NCBI GenBank assembly: GCA_009739215.1
Contig: VSJF01000007.1
Coordinates: forward strand, 124,001 to 188,000
Direction of reading: 5' to 3'
Length of the DNA: 64,000 nucleotides
Source of the DNA: Floccularia luteovirens
Lineage: Eukaryota; Basidiomycota; Agaricomycetes; Agaricales; Squamanitaceae
Part shown: piece after piece, positions 24,638-38,558 of the stretch
How positions within the stretch are numbered: the stretch's first letter is position 1
Layout of the letters: each line of letters begins with the position of its first letter
Position numbers and translations under genes: made by a program
The notes under the pieces: generated by a model
What the model was told of the DNA's origin: nothing
The model's input: the letters and a program-made list of their open reading frames with translations, nothing else
Databases searched by the model: none

Positions 24638-27600
24638 GATGATAATAAGCAGAAAATGGACGAATGGCTATGATGAAGGCGACATACATGAAAGAGTCAG
24701 AGATTATATATGTGATGTCTAGCCAGGTCAATTTCGGCTTCCTAATCCGGGCAATAGATTTTGTGCCTTGAATGGCAGGCAATGCCGGGGATGTTACGTA
24801 GTATGTCCATCAATTTTTGTTTAACAAAACAAATGTTACTTCATCTCTCTCAGAAACCCTTGCTCAATTCAGTTACGTCTCTTTCGCCCTCGCTGCGCGC
24901 GACTGCGCTTAACCTTCCAACCTTCCATCTCTTCAACCGCGGAAACCAGTAAACCAACACTTCTTATGTACTGCGGCCCAACGATTTCATGCATTAATAT
25001 CCAATTTACAATAAATATTCAAAACTCTCCTTTTAGCTCATTGGCCGGGCCTATCTTTTATGACTCGACTCTTGATCCTTGTCGGAGGAACCGCCACGGT
25101 TTTTGCCATTGCTGTAGTGTAGCCACTAACCCCCATTCCGATTTTTCTCGAGCTGTCAACGGAGTTACTGACAAGTTTCTAATCGCTACCTGTACGGTAC
25201 CTTCAAACAGGAATATATACATCTATCCTTGGAAGCATCCGCTTGGCACGCTTCAATTTGTGTAGCCTGCGCAGCAGAGATGCTTATCATACCATAACGA
25301 CCTTTCTCACAATCAAGAACCCAATTCATTGGAATTCCTTGTTCTATTTCTGTTTCGCTGATGCTTGAAGAGTCATACTTTGAACAAATGTAAAGTTAAT
25401 CACATAGTTTCACTGACCTCACGGTTCAGGTTTCTCTCATCAGGGATGACGAGACACTGATTTTCAAGGGCTGGATTGTGTCCTCCCAGAGGGTCAATCA
25501 CTATATTTTCGGATACAATGTCCAAGATTATTACAATCACCTTTCCATCAGCCTATAGAAGCCCCAAGCCAATCCCAATTTGCAAAAGCATGAATGTACT
25601 TATTGCCTCACGGTAGTTGGTTACCCCCGACCATCGGGCATCCCGTTTCACCCTGGTTTTGTACAAGGTACCATTTTCTTGATGCATGGCCAAAATCCCC
25701 CGAGTTTCATTCACATTCTCTACCTTGTCAACAGGTTCGCGCAGTCTCCTGTTACTATCACTGTCTCACTAATATTTGATCATCAGAATCAAAAGCAATC
25801 GCAGCATGTAAATAAATCAGATATTCTTTGTATTGGGGACATCACGCTATTATTATCCAGCCTTAGTTTGATTGTCGGTCCCGCTATCATTGTGGTGTGG
25901 GGCCTGACTTTGTCTGACTCGACTAGAGGTTGTTTTACTTATTGCTCTTACCAACCCCGAAGATCTTGCGGTTGAGGCTAGCCTATTGATATATGAGTCA
26001 CCCCGTAAGTAATGATGGAACAACCATGGATTTTATATCTCGACCAAAAGCAATGCCAAGTGAGTACGTATAATCCGATCAAAACTGAAGCTGAGCAAGA
26101 TATAATTTTTGGGGAAAGGACATAAAACAGAAAGGATTCGCATGATATGTCCATCATAAAGATGGGGAATAACCTATCGTTAAACAGATATTTGGCAGTA
26201 AAGCGCAGACACTACGGCTGCGCATTTCTAACGACATCCTTGCCCTGGAGACAGAAGAGGTCTCCTGTTTCATGTCGAAGGTAAAACTAATAATTCAAAT
26301 TACTAAATACAACCAGAGCTTCTTTCAATCTTTCATTATAAGACTTAGCAAAGTGCACTCATTTATTGTGTACATAGGAGCCAGCGCTAATTTCTTCAGG
26401 CGCCTCAGAGGATCAGCGCTATTTTTAAATGTACCATCCAACTCAGGCCAACTCCTATTCGGCGGTGACCGAGACAAAATGATGGCGGAATGCATTGAGC
26501 CGAACTATGAAATACTTTCCGAGATGCATGAACAAGAAGGGAGCCGATGAATGACCTGGAGAGGGACAATAAGGAGACTTATCAGTAGACAGGAGCATTC
26601 CACAACTTGTATGTTCCTTTGTCAACCTTCCCACTAGTACGGTGGTATATATATGCACACATTCGTTCGTGTGCTTCTATCATGTTTGCTAGGGGCAGTG
26701 ATCAGAACGGGATCTTCATGCGACTTGGTCTTAACCTCGATGGGATGATATGGTCTCATGACAACTCACAAGCTATGTATCCCGTTAATGAAGATGGAGA
26801 TTACTCCTGAATATACGTACATACATGAGAAGACCTGCACTAATAAGCACTAAACTCGAAGATATGAGACGACATATCGGGCCCAACCTGACTTATATAT
26901 CATGCGGTCAAGGATATTTTGGTCGAAGACTTTGACATTGCCTTCGAGGAACATCCAAAGGAACCCACCTGCAGCACATGCACTGATCGCCGTATCAATC
27001 GATTGATTACCTGCGCTTAAAAGTGTTTTCTTCTTATCAGTTAACAATTTCGATGAGCAAGCAATGAAGATGATTGGACGTGGTTGAAAGATAAACCGAG
27101 CTCTGTTACTTATTTGATGAAGAGAATGGTGAAGGTTAGATTCAGTTCTTTTGTTGGGATTGTTGATGTGTGTCTGATGAGAAAACATGTGGTGCTTTTT
27201 TAATCTGAACAATTTTCACGAAGCCCGGGATGTGTAGACATTAGAGGACAAAACATTCATATCACTCGTTTTGGCTGACCCTTCACATCGAGGCGCTCCT
27301 CAATAGTCCAATTTGGAGCAGGAACAAGCCCATTGAGTATCGCCCCGCTTGTTGTTGATATAAAAGGACCAACGACACTGAACGCGCCAGTCGCCATCGT
27401 AACCATATGGATCTAATTTCAAAAATACTCCACGTTTCTGTCCGCACTCTTTAGTTCAACTCCATACCTATCAGCACCAATAATCCGCTCAATATCTTGA
27501 CAAGTGACGACAGAGAAGGAGCAATTGGCGAAGGAAGATCCTCACTACTTGTGCTCCCATCTTTGGTTGCGATATTCTTAAAGGCAACTCCAAGGCAACT

Positions 27601-27999
27601 TGCAGGCAAGAACCCACGAAAAGGAAGATATCCCCCAGCCTCGTGCCCCGTTTTATAGTTCGCGTTTCCCAAACCCCGCTTGTATTTCTGTACGACACAG
27701 ACTAGGTTCAGTAAGTCGTCTGCTCTTCTTCCAAGTTCTTTGCCAATTGTCGTCTTCCGTGGGTTTTTCCTTGTTATTTTGGTTCGCTTCTACTGTGATT
27801 ATCCATCTGTCGAGGAAATTCTACTCTGAACCTCGTTTTACGTTTGTGCCTTATTCCTGATGGACATCCCCGCTCTCTCCCTGCAAAGCCAACCATTCAT
27901 GTTGCTGACTATTCAAGTACTTGCAGGGTCTCTTACAAGCGGACCTTTCTCTTTTATTTAACAACCAATTTATCGTCAACTACCGGTGCACAGCTTACC
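24638..27999. other. 3.4-kb gap with degenerate open frames
   Basis: Lies between two divergent regulator genes. On +, frames around 25.4-26.0 kb include a hydrophobic stretch (LLLSSLSLIVGPAIIVVWGL, about 25850-25910) that could be a membrane segment, but frames change and no family is recognised. On -, 27.2-27.7 kb has two short frames that could be joined by an intron, also unrecognised. The rest probably holds promoters of the Zn2Cys6 and Sfp1-like genes. Confidence 0.4.
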
Positions 28000-29616
28000 A
28001 TGGATTTCCGTGACCCACATGTGCTCCCCGCTTTACAGTGAGTCTGGGCTATATCCCGATGAAGCTTATGATAACTTCTGACATGCCTTTGGAAACGTGT
28101 AGTCCCCAGTTTCCGAATGTTCACATGTATCATGCATCCACTTCCAGATCATGCTCCTCCCAATCTCTCCATCCTACCTCCCCTTATTTGCCAGAATCAC
28201 CCTCCCCCTCGCAATCTACCCCTCCATCCAAGGACATCGCCATGTTCCACCCCTCCACCTCGACTGATCTGAGCTTGAGCAACATCGATCACATAGCCTC
28301 GCTTGAGCGAGCATTGGTATTAATCTCTGCTATCATAGTCAAAAATATATTCTCACTGTCACCATCGTTCGCTTAGTGCTCAAACTTTACATGTTGTGGC
28401 ATTATGCTACCTGATCTACATGCTCTAATTGAGCATTGCGAGGAGAATCATATCCCTGTGCAATCTAGGAATGGCAAGCCAGTGTTTCTAGGCAATGTTC
28501 TTCGCAGTCTGGCGCTATGCACACCACCACCATCATTGTCAAGCACCCCGTCTTCGTCAAGATCATCATCAACGGTCTCATCCCCCATCTCAATCTCTAC
28601 ACCTCTATCTTCTCCAAACCCCTTCGTATCATCAGATTCTAGCCCCAAGAAACATCATTCACTGCCACCGCTATGCAGCACACTCTATACACCATTCGCC
28701 CACCTGCCACCTGTCGATCCCTTGTCATTCTCACCTGAGGATGACTACGGCCTTTGCGGTGATCTTTCCGTCTTTTCGAATCCCCCATCTGGCAACGTGT
28801 ATCTAGACGATATCGAGACAGACCATCTTGTTATCAGTGAAGCATCCTCACATGATTCACCTCTGAATAGTACGCATGGACCATCGGGGTCGGCTATAGA
28901 CGTGGAGCAGGAGCATGGAATTTTCGATATTGCTAATGAAACAGGAAATCTGAAAAATTCGGAGAACGCATACTCCAGCGATGGGGCGGGTCCTAGCCAC
29001 ATGCCAAGGAAATTTTCCAAGAGTGGTAAAAATAAATCACGTCTGGCAATCGCAGGATACAATGTTGGAAATGGGAGGAGAAGGGAGAAGTCATACCGGT
29101 GTCCAGTAAGTGATATTCGCTAATTTAAATGTCCTTCAGCCTTAACAACTTACCCTCACCTCTTCTAGACAGTTGGATGCACTAAGGTTAGTTGGCGTCA
29201 ACCATTCAAGTGGGGTGAAGATTTACTCACGTATCTTCATTCTTGTTTAGACATATCTCAATCCAAACGGTCTCAAATACCACATGGAGAAAGGCACGTG
29301 CAAAATAGAGGATATCTCATCGCCTTCGTCAGACAGCATGTCTGCAAGCGATAGCAAAATCTCAAGGTCTCTGTCTAGGAAGGGCAGCCTGTCACCCAAC
29401 GCCGAACCTCAGAAACATGGGCTCGGACCCGAATCGCATGATTACGTCCAGAATGGCGTAACATCACCTCCTGCCCAAGAATTCCCCCAGTATCGCCAAG
29501 GGATGAACAGCGGGCACGTACACGACCCTCAACCTGCTGTCCACCAACCATGCGGCAATGCGGAACAACGCGACGTCCAGGTGTTCTCACCGGCATCTCT
29601 ATTATCGTCGGCTTAG
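28000..29616 (+). CDS. Sfp1-like C2H2 zinc-finger transcription factor
   Basis: Nuclear regulator resembling yeast Sfp1, which controls ribosome biogenesis and growth. Exons 28000-28037, 28103-28316, 28377-29105, 29169-29186 (18 nt) and 29251-29616 give 454 residues. The first zinc-finger-like element starts at exon 3: CSNFTCCGIMLPDLHALIEH with a following CEENH. A long Ser/Pro-rich disordered linker follows. The second finger is YRCP-TVGCTK-TYLNPNGLKYHMEKGTC, assembled from three exons, of which the 18-nt exon encodes only TVGCTK. The NPNGLKYHM motif is the hallmark of the Sfp1 finger. The tail is disordered. The start codon sits in the good context TTACCATGG. Confidence 0.85.
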
Positions 29617-31245
29617 ATTGCATGTGAACTTCCGAGGAGTTTGTTGGAACAGTTTATGACTATAAGGTTAGTCAACACATATTCTCTTCCAACCAACCGG
29701 CTTTGGACAAGTCGTGTCAATTTTTTTTAAGCCCTTGCGGTACCTTGTCTCGTAGACAACAGCGCGGTTACTTTTTGCGTACCTTGGATCCGCCATTGAT
29801 TGGTCCCTGACATGTGACGTATCGTGGGATTTCAGTCCAATTCCCCGATCATTTAATTTTTGTTTTATTTATTTGAAAGGAAAAAAAAATATTAAATTGA
29901 TCACAATTTGGCTTCCATGCAGGACTTCCGCTTGTGCAGGATTATGTTTTTGTTGGCATATCCTAAAAATTCCAAACCGAACAAACCACTACACTTGAGA
30001 GATGTTAATCTTTGTAAAAACAAAAGCGTCACCAACTTTGGTTTTATTCTCCCAATGCTCCAGACTCTGTGGATCAAATTGATACTTCCCTCGTGATTTC
30101 ATTACTCAACATCAAGCCCCACTTTTCGCTTCCGATCCTTTCTCAAAACCTTGTTCGTCAAGAACACACACGGGCTGGAAAGTTTATTGTTCAGTCACCG
30201 TGAGGTGACTCCCGGGCGTGTCTCTGGTTCCGCCGTCTAATTCTAACTCTTTGAACTTCTCCTATCTTCCCCTATGTCGATCGTCCAGGTCTTTAACTCC
30301 CCAAGTTTGACATAGCAAACATTCTCACATGTTGACTGAATCTCACCACCTGTTATATCTTCCGTCATCTTTTGTGTTCTTCCCCTGTCAAAATCACCCC
30401 GCAGGCCGCCCAGCAATAACTTTCCTCTCCCAAAATTAAAGCATCTACAACCTTCACATACTAATAATCAAATACTCATCAACACCTCACTCACCAGAAC
30501 TAGGCATAATAAGCTCTCAGCTCTCTCATGCTTTGTCTATGAATCGTGTTTCTACATGCTCAAGCATGCATGCACAGAAATGGGGTTGCCTGCCTACATA
30601 TTTTTTTTCACACACACACACATGGACACACAACCGAAGCTTTTTTTCCTTTCGAGTTGTCGACGAAATCCATCACCTCCATGTTCACCGCATCTGATTC
30701 ATCTTTTAATATACCCCTCGAAACTCTCACCTTCTTACATTCATCATCCCATGCCCTGATATGGGTGAACCTACATTTAAAAAAAATCATTGCTGTTCTC
30801 TCTCTCTCACCTTCGCTTTTCGCTCCCTCCTCCGTCCTCCGATGTTCATCTCTTTTAGAGGAAGGTTATATCATAAAAAGATCTAGGTTTGGATTATGTT
30901 GTCCTGGCCGACCTCACCGCGACCGCCACCACTTTCTCCCTCTACCAAAACCCGTATTCTTAATATAATTTAAATACACGCTACGCTCATACTCGTATAT
31001 TTCTAGTATGAGCGTTAAAAATGGGTTGTTAAAAAAACCCCTTGTATCGGGCCTTCAAGCCTTTTTTTGTCTGTTATATCAAAAATGTCGGGGGCGCAGT
31101 GTGCGCAGCTTTATATCTATATATATAGATGCTTACATAGGTTTTTCTCTTAATGATGAACTTGTGTGAATTGAAAAAGAGAAGTACCAGCAAGTTGTGA
31201 GGGGCGTTTGCTATTGGACTGATGAAAAAGAAAATTATTCGTAGT
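29617..31245. other. 3' region and unassigned DNA
   Basis: 1.6 kb between the Sfp1-like gene and tRNA-Lys. It contains homopolymer runs, a short CA repeat (about 30610-30622), pyrimidine-rich tracts and a small hairpin at 30984-31014. No coding signal I trust. Confidence 0.5.
30984..31014. repeat. short perfect hairpin
   Basis: CGCTCATACT at 30984-30993 is the reverse complement of AGTATGAGCG at 31005-31014, with an 11-nt loop. The context is non-coding and upstream of tRNA-Lys. It could be a transposon footprint or chance. Confidence 0.45.
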
Positions 31246-31339
31246 AGCCCACCGCGAGGGTCGAACTCGCAGCCTTCAGATTCCGCAAACGCTAACCGCC
31301 TTAAGAGTCTGACGCTCTATCCGATTGAGCTAGGCGGGC
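31246..31339 (-). tRNA. tRNA-Lys (CUU) with a 20-nt intron
   Basis: On the minus strand the 94-nt sequence folds as a cloverleaf. The acceptor stem is GCCCGCC/GGTGGGC, the D stem GCTC/GAGC, the anticodon stem TCAGA/TCTGA with loop CTCTTA|A, and the T arm GCGAG-TTCGACC-CTCGC. The anticodon CTT reads Lys codon AAG. A 20-nt intron occupies 31282-31301, directly after position 37, the canonical eukaryotic site. The discriminator base is T. Confidence 0.95.
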
Positions 31340-34300
31340 GTTATTTAGACTTAACTAAGCAAAAGATTCAAGGAGTTCTACTGCCCCGCCCTTATTTTAT
31401 GTACCACTTGGGAATCGGTCTTTCCCCCCAATGGAGGTTCTACTTCTCACTACTTTTTCCCCAAACACCAACTAAAGTATCATCAGCACCGCGGTAATCC
31501 ATGGACTGTGAATTGCTCCAAGCTAAGTACTTAAGGGGATGGGGATGAGGATAAACGAAAATCAAAGTAAAATGATCGGGTCCCCGACATATCCCGGGAC
31601 GCTTCCCGCGAAGTCTATTTCACGAGTTACTATACTTATATCCTTAGCTCACATACATATGACTTACAAACGCGTGGTGGCGTTGTTTCAACCCGGCTAA
31701 GGGCCTTGCCATCGCATTGGAGCATGGGATAGGTATAGGTATTTGCACAGGTGAACAAGCACGAGCGTTGTTTAAGAGCAATTGCGTGATCTTTTATTAC
31801 TAGTTAGCAATGTCCTTGTTGACCACTCCCGGAAATTGAGCCGCTCAGGAAACTTTTTTATTTTTTATAGATGAAAAGAGTCCGACCCATAACTCGAAAA
31901 TCGGCCCTACTTTATAATGTAGGTCCGCAGTATGGTGGGTTAATGCGCACGCATGTGGAAACACCGAGAATCCCGCGTTCAGTGGATTCATCATTGAGTA
32001 TTGGACATTTGTATAACAAGGCGGGATCAGTTGCCCTGGAACCTTGCAGAATAACAAGAATAGACAGAGACGGTATTTAGATAATTATAAGAACAGTCCA
32101 TGTATATTTATGCGTCATGTGGACGCGGCCAGGAGCAAGTGACACTACGCGCAGGGTTAGAGTTTCAGTGGCCAGCAGTAAAGAGGGAGTAGTACGGGTA
32201 GATAAGGAAGCAAGTTTTTATAAGCCGATTCTTGATGTACTAGATAACGAGCACTGTACCAAGATATTTCGACAGTAGTAACGATGTGGATAGATTTTTC
32301 GATTAAAGAGCAGGTTATTTTGTGCAACTGCATGCTGGACAAATCGCTGCTCTCTTATACATATACCGGTTCATTTCACCATTTTGCTAAGCATGTGAGA
32401 ATACAAACCTTTGTAACTTACCTGCCAAAGCGAGAACCTTGGCATGACTATCCCTACGAAACACAAGATCATTTCTAATAGCACAGCATGTCAATCGGAG
32501 ACAATTCAACATCATAATGACTGTTCACCGCAGGAATTTCATTTTCTTGCCTTGATTCTTTCACATGAAATGTGCTGCTTACCCCATATTTGGAATTAAT
32601 GCTTTTAAAAATATAAGCGCTGCTCGGTGCTGGAAGAGAAAAGGAACTTGCCCATAGTCATCGATGGTATTTAGCCTGCTCAACTTGGGTGATCCCCTTT
32701 TTGATTTGGCTGATGTGTGCAGTATCAGCTGATTCACCCGAAGCGCTGAAGAATGGGCACAGGATGCAAACGGTTTATCTTTAGCCTCTGTTTACTTTAT
32801 CCAATTTCGTAACGACAAAAGATGGTTTAGCAGTTCTTCGATTTGGCTGAAAGGGGGTCATGATGGCAACATAAAATATATATTGACAACTTGGTTACTT
32901 CTCTTACTCTGAACAGTGATTGCCCTGTGTGCTGTAGCTAACTGTATGCTTTAGCTAAGTAGTTGATATTAAATTCGACCTGCCAGGTTGATATTCTTGA
33001 CGGAAGCTACGGAAGGGCGACTCGGTGTACACTGTTCCGGTTCGGGTCACGAGTTCAAGCTTTTTCATGATCACAGGATGTATGGTGGAAACTGACAGGT
33101 ATTTTATGTGATAAATGGTCTCACTTCCATATGCAAGCCTTCATGATACTGTGACATACATACTATGAATGTGGGGATGCCCCGTGCCGCGGAGTAATTC
33201 GGAGTATTATTCAATGGAGGTGGCGGCGATCCTGCAAGTATACCACATGTCGATGTATCTTCATGATACACATAGGAGACCCGAAAAAATTTCAAAATTG
33301 TCGCCTTGCGACTGGATGCTAGCCTTTTTCGGTGTTACATAAGAACTGTTTCTGAATACAAGGTTCGGGTAGGAAGTTAATCCAGTATTAAATGAGGAGC
33401 AGGCGAATCGTAGCGCGTGATAAACTCCCAAGGCAATGATCAGGTGGGATGGAACCCAAACACGAGGCAAAATTGAAACGCGGGTGTTTGTCAATGCTAA
33501 GCATTGGGGAGGATGGTACATTGAGCAGAGGTCTGCAGTTATAGCCATTGTCTTGGTCGATGGCCCTCGTTCACTTGCGGATCCAGATTCTCTTGTAATG
33601 GAACATAAACAATTGCCCCGCACTGGGTTCCCCGCAGGTACCACGTTTAAACCTCCGTCCCGGTCAATCCCCGGTCAATCAAAAGTAGGCGCCGTTGTGC
33701 GGCGCGCCTTGATGTGGGTATGAGACCGGAGAAAATATGAACCATTTCGACCCTACATGCATAAAATTAATGTATTGGAAGGACAATTTATTGTGTTTGC
33801 ATCGTAAATTTAACGTATGTTAAAGGACGTATTGCGATGCACGGTTCAGGGCGGCGAAATTAATGTAAAAGGCAGTGTAGTTGAAGACTACATACGTGGT
33901 TAGCACCAAGACGTTGCAGTGGTGCATAGATGGAGGCGACAGGAGTGTTGTTGGATATTTGGAAATGAGATTGGTCAGTTGACCGTTGACCTGACCTGGC
34001 AGAGCTTACTAAGCGGCAACGTGTGGATCCAGGTGATTGGGAAAAGTCGGGCCGGGGTGGCCGTTAAGAGAGAAAAAGGAATTAACAGAAAATAATAATA
34101 AAATAATAATAATTTACGAATTTTTAGATTTGTTCCAAGCCAAATCCTCTCTTCCTCTCTTCCTTCAAGCTCATCGTCCTACCCAGCGACTGGCCTCTTT
34201 CTACGTCGACCTCTCCGGTCATCTCTTACGGCGAGCAAGTCGTACTTGCTATCCTACCTTGTCTGGCCCTGTCTCTAACCCAGTCAAGCTTCCACCGGTC

Positions 34301-34402
34301 CTCGTTGCTATTCTCTACCTGGTCTGGTCGTCTTACCTGCACAAACCCTATTCCTATCTTTCTAATTCGTTCATAGGGTAGCCTTCGTCTCCATACATCA
34401 CC
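31340..34402. other. 3-kb intergenic region
   Basis: Open frames up to 127 codons (33261-33644, -) show no recognisable motif. The right part (about 33.9-34.4 kb) is the promoter and 5' UTR of the AreA-like gene, with an A-rich stretch near 34.08-34.11 kb and pyrimidine-rich sequence before the ATG. Nothing else supported. Confidence 0.5.
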
Positions 34403-37400
34403 ATGCTGACATCCTTACCGGTCCCAGTTCTCTCCGTTGCCGCGGATGCAGTAAGGGAGCTGGAGGGTAGCGATGCTCTCTCCAGCTTATGGACGCGTGG
34501 GTCGTCTCGCTTCATCGGCTGTAGTCTTGCATCTGATTGTTACTTTTTGATTGAAAAGTTTTTAGCAAGTGTAAGGAGTCTCTACAGGACGGCCGTCGCC
34601 TGGAAAACATCTCATGGCGGCTCTGGTATCGAGAACTGCTAAGAACATCGCCATCGCGCCATCTGAACAATTATGAAGACGAAAATCTTGTAACGACTGA
34701 CTATGTGGTGGTCGACGAAAAGTCTTACAGCCCTCTGACACCTGATGGATCGTTTCAACTATCTTCACCCGTACCTTCTGACGACACACAAGGGACTGAA
34801 TTCTTTACTTCCCCTGTTACCCCACAACCCCAGAGTGAGTTTCATCACCATTTTTCAAATGTCTGGTCTGTTTCCTTGTTCGCATCGTTTTTATTTTCTA
34901 CCGCCCAGAATTGTCAATTTACTAACCCGATCCATCACTAGTGGAGACACGATCCGCATACTCATCACCGAAGTTGCCGGTTGTGCAATCATCGCCTTCC
35001 ATGTCGGAGGCATTGGCTCATCCGATTGCTCGCCGAACACCGTCGTCAGTACGTCGTGGCAGCTTCAACAGTCTCAATGCCAGGACGAATGTGGGCAGAA
35101 TTATCTGTGATATACTACCAAACCAGGAAACTCCGCCAACACATTACTTGTCACATTCATGTATCGAAGGTACGCCATCAATAGCCGGGCATGCTCCTAC
35201 TTTGCGTCCCACACATTGTAATATTCCAACGCAACATATATCACCTTCATCATCATGCTTACCCACTCCTGGAATCGAGGACACTGTGACTTTCAAAAAA
35301 CAGGCATCATCTTCACCATCTCCGTTGGAACTTGAACTTGGTTCGTTTCCCTCCTTACCCCTGATCACACCCCCAACTCCCACAGATCCGATCAACTCGA
35401 CCTCCCAGGTGCATGTGTCCCCTCACTCCGAGGAAAAGCCGGCGCAGCAGTCGCCGTCTTCACAGACTGCGCAATCTCCTCCTCTATTAGTTCCTGTCCC
35501 GCCCCCTCGCTTAGTTGTCGTGAATCCCACGCCTAACCCTACCCCCCACCCTACACCACCCGCCACTCCTGTTTTATACGCCCAAACACTCGGCAACCAG
35601 AGTTTACATCCGCATGTAGGCCAATTTTTGAAACTCCCAGGCCCCGGCGAAAAAGGAAATTTATTGCCAGTCCCTAACCCTACACTCCGTGTGAGGGTGA
35701 CGACGCAGGCATCATTAGACGTTCAGGTGGTGCAAGGGAGTGATATAGAAGTGTCATTTGTCAATGCCGAAACTGGTAGTATCATACCTGAGGACTCAGT
35801 TCCCGCCGGTATGTCTCGTCTGGGCGTGGTTCCGGAAGAGCGCCCCCCAGAAACAAACTTGGCATCAGGTAGTCAAGAACATCGTCCATCAGTTCCACAT
35901 CGTCATTCGATATCGTCCACAACAACTACGACAAGTAGTAGTTCTCGTTCTTCGGAGCCTTCAGTCACTAGTCAGCCAACTACTGCTGATGAACAAGCAT
36001 TTTCTAATCCTGAGTATGAAGTCAGCAAAGGCGCTGTGCCCCCAACCCTCCTGATGTCCTCAACAGTCAAGCGATCTCCTACTTCCTCTGATGGACCTAC
36101 TTTTTCACAGAAGCGAACTGTACAATCTCCTAAATCAACATCGGCAAAGTTGTTGAAGAGACACAGTATGCCAGTTTCGACAACACAGACCTCTTTATCA
36201 AATGCTACAACTACTGTGGCTTCGTCATTGACTTCTACGGGGATTGGATCTCCACGAGGGCAGCCTGGTGCAGTCAGTCTTGTACGACGCACAAGTAGTG
36301 GTGGTGCAAGCAGCACGAGTGGCAAAAGCAGAAGTCGTACTAGGAGTCGTGAGGCAGCTGGTGTTCTCGCTATGACAAGTGCTCGAGGCAAAGTAGTCGG
36401 TGGACGTCCAGCCAAATCGAAGGTGCTGATGAGTAATCGACCTTTGGTGCGCGGCAGAGGTGGTGTTGTGAGGAAACAGAGTCAGGACGAGGGGGCAGCA
36501 GGTAATGCAGAGGGGTTAAATGAGTCCGAAATGCAAAAGCAAGAGGAGCAAGATGGGGCACGAAAAAGGGAACGGGAACGTTGTTGTGAATTGGAGAGGG
36601 AGGCAGTGAAAGATCGTGATGGGAAGAAAGCTGCAAAATTCAATATTGGCTCGAACTCTGACGAAGGGAGTGGAATGGGGTCGAAGAGTGCTGGTAGTGG
36701 TTCTGATGTGTCTGGCGTGGGGAAGAGAGGTCAGCAAAGTGGTACTGCATTGACGAAGATGATGCGTGGTGAGGATGCTACCTGGAAAGGAAAAGAGAGG
36801 GAGAGAGCGTATCAGGAGCAGCAGATGATGATGTATGATGAGAGACAGAAGGAGAATGAGCGTAGTGTGGACAGGAAGAGACAGGAGAAGGATGCTGCTG
36901 TACTTGTCGCTGCTGCTGCCGCGAAGATTGAAAAGTCACTAGCGGAACCTTTACTGCCACAACAGCAAAGACGGATGATCGTGCTTGCTACGAGCGAATC
37001 CGACTACGAAACTGATTCGGATGATGATGGGTCATGGTCGAGCGAGGAATTGAGCACTGGGTACGTGGACGTGGCGCTTCCGTCTCGACAAGCTTCCTCT
37101 CAGCAACAGAAACAACCATCTCAAACGCAGTTGCAACCACGAGTGGACCCTCAACCTCAACAGCAGCAGCATCAACCTCAACATGCACCACACTTAACAA
37201 ACACCAAAAATCCTGTAGGACCTCAACTATCTCACCCCCAAACACTTGCCCCCACAAACGTCAATAACACCACAACTAATCACGCTACGCGTGCGAAACA
37301 ACATCGCGTGCAGCAGCGACAGGCTCAGGCTAACGCCCATGCTCTTTTCGAGCAAGCAGCTGCAGAAGCTCAAAGACAACGCGACATGTTTGCCAAGCGA

Positions 37401-38558
37401 CCCACGGAATCCTTCCAAAACCTTAATGATGCATCTCGCACTCGCAGTGTCGGATTGCTTACTCAGCTTCTTAATCCGGACCCGCAAATCTTCCCAGTAA
37501 ATCATCCATATCGTCGTGGGTTTAGCTCAGGAGAATTCAGGCATGGTGGGAGTGGTGCACATGGTGGTCAGGTATCTAAACAGGCTGACCCAGAGATGGC
37601 TGTGATGGCTCCGCCACTGCATCAACAGCGAAAGTCTATGCCACCTATGCCTTCCACGTCACGCCCAACTTTGTTCTCGCGAAAGAGCACTACTGCAGTT
37701 CCTGTCTCTTCTCAGGTACAAGTGGGCAGCCAAGTACGAGGCGTGGTTCCTGATGCGCTGATTGGTGCCGCGCCGAATGATAAAGGTGCAAGTAATGGAG
37801 TAAATGGTAGTAATGGTGTTGGGTGGGGATATAGACCGAAAGGGCGCCCTCAGGATCAAGTATTGGAAGATGATAGTGACAGCGAAGCGGATGTTATCCA
37901 GTTATCCAGTAGCGTTGCACAGGAGAAGTTAAAGGCATTCGCGGAGAAAAGAGGTATATCGAGAAAAACATCTGAGTCCTCTGGACTTCCTGGACCGCGT
38001 GCAGACGACAATGAGGTACCTGTTTGGGCACGAGAACAGAATCCACCACATGCACGGGTCCAGCCAGCTCCCGCAGAATTGAATCAGGCGGTGAACGATT
38101 ACTTCAATACGTTCAATAACGTGAACCATTCGAATGCAACTCCTATTCCTTTTGTACATCCTTACAACCTTCCTCTCCCTGCACCTCCATCGACTCCCCG
38201 CACAACGAGACGCTTAATGTTGCGGAAGGAGATGTCAGAAAGTCTGCGTCGGAACCTACTATGGGAGCGGCAAGTGAGTAAAACCAATCTGGTTCCTCTA
38301 CGCAAATCTCCTAGCGTTGGAGCCAACCGGAATAATCTCCTTGGTGGCTTGCAACCGTTAACCACGACGCCGAGCATGGTCCAATTGACAGCGAAGGGGT
38401 CTAATAACCAAGAAGGTCCTCCAGCTAATCCGGATAGGGAGAGGAGAGGAAGTGGAGGTGCTGGTACAGAAACCGAGCAGGAGAGAGAGGAGAGGAGAAG
38501 GAGAGCTATGGCGAGAAATCGAAGTTGGGCGGAAGATTATCATTATGCGGGGTGGTAA
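34403..38558 (+). CDS. AreA-GATA-like (DUF1752) and DUF3295 regulatory protein
   Basis: Predicted 1,328-residue, mostly disordered protein; exons 34403-34496, 34559-34834 and 34942-38558. The N-terminus contains the AreA GATA-like/DUF1752 motif: LSSLWT, then FSKCKESLQDGRRLENISWR across the first intron. The large third exon encodes Ser/Thr/Pro-rich and Gln-rich tracts, a basic RSRTRSRE-like segment, a charged, probably coiled-coil region (genomic about 36.5-37.0 kb) and an acidic SDYETDSDDDGSWSSEE patch. The C-terminus matches DUF3295: NDYFNTFNNV, RTTRRLMLRKEMSESLRRNL, LWERQVSK and a terminal AEDYHYAGW. Such proteins are linked to nutrient or nitrogen signalling in fungi; the role here is inferred only. 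Confidence 0.86.

Noticed and set aside
33030..33070. tRNA-like B-box (GGTTCGGGTC) on the plus strand
   Set aside because: No matching acceptor, D or anticodon stems could be drawn around it.
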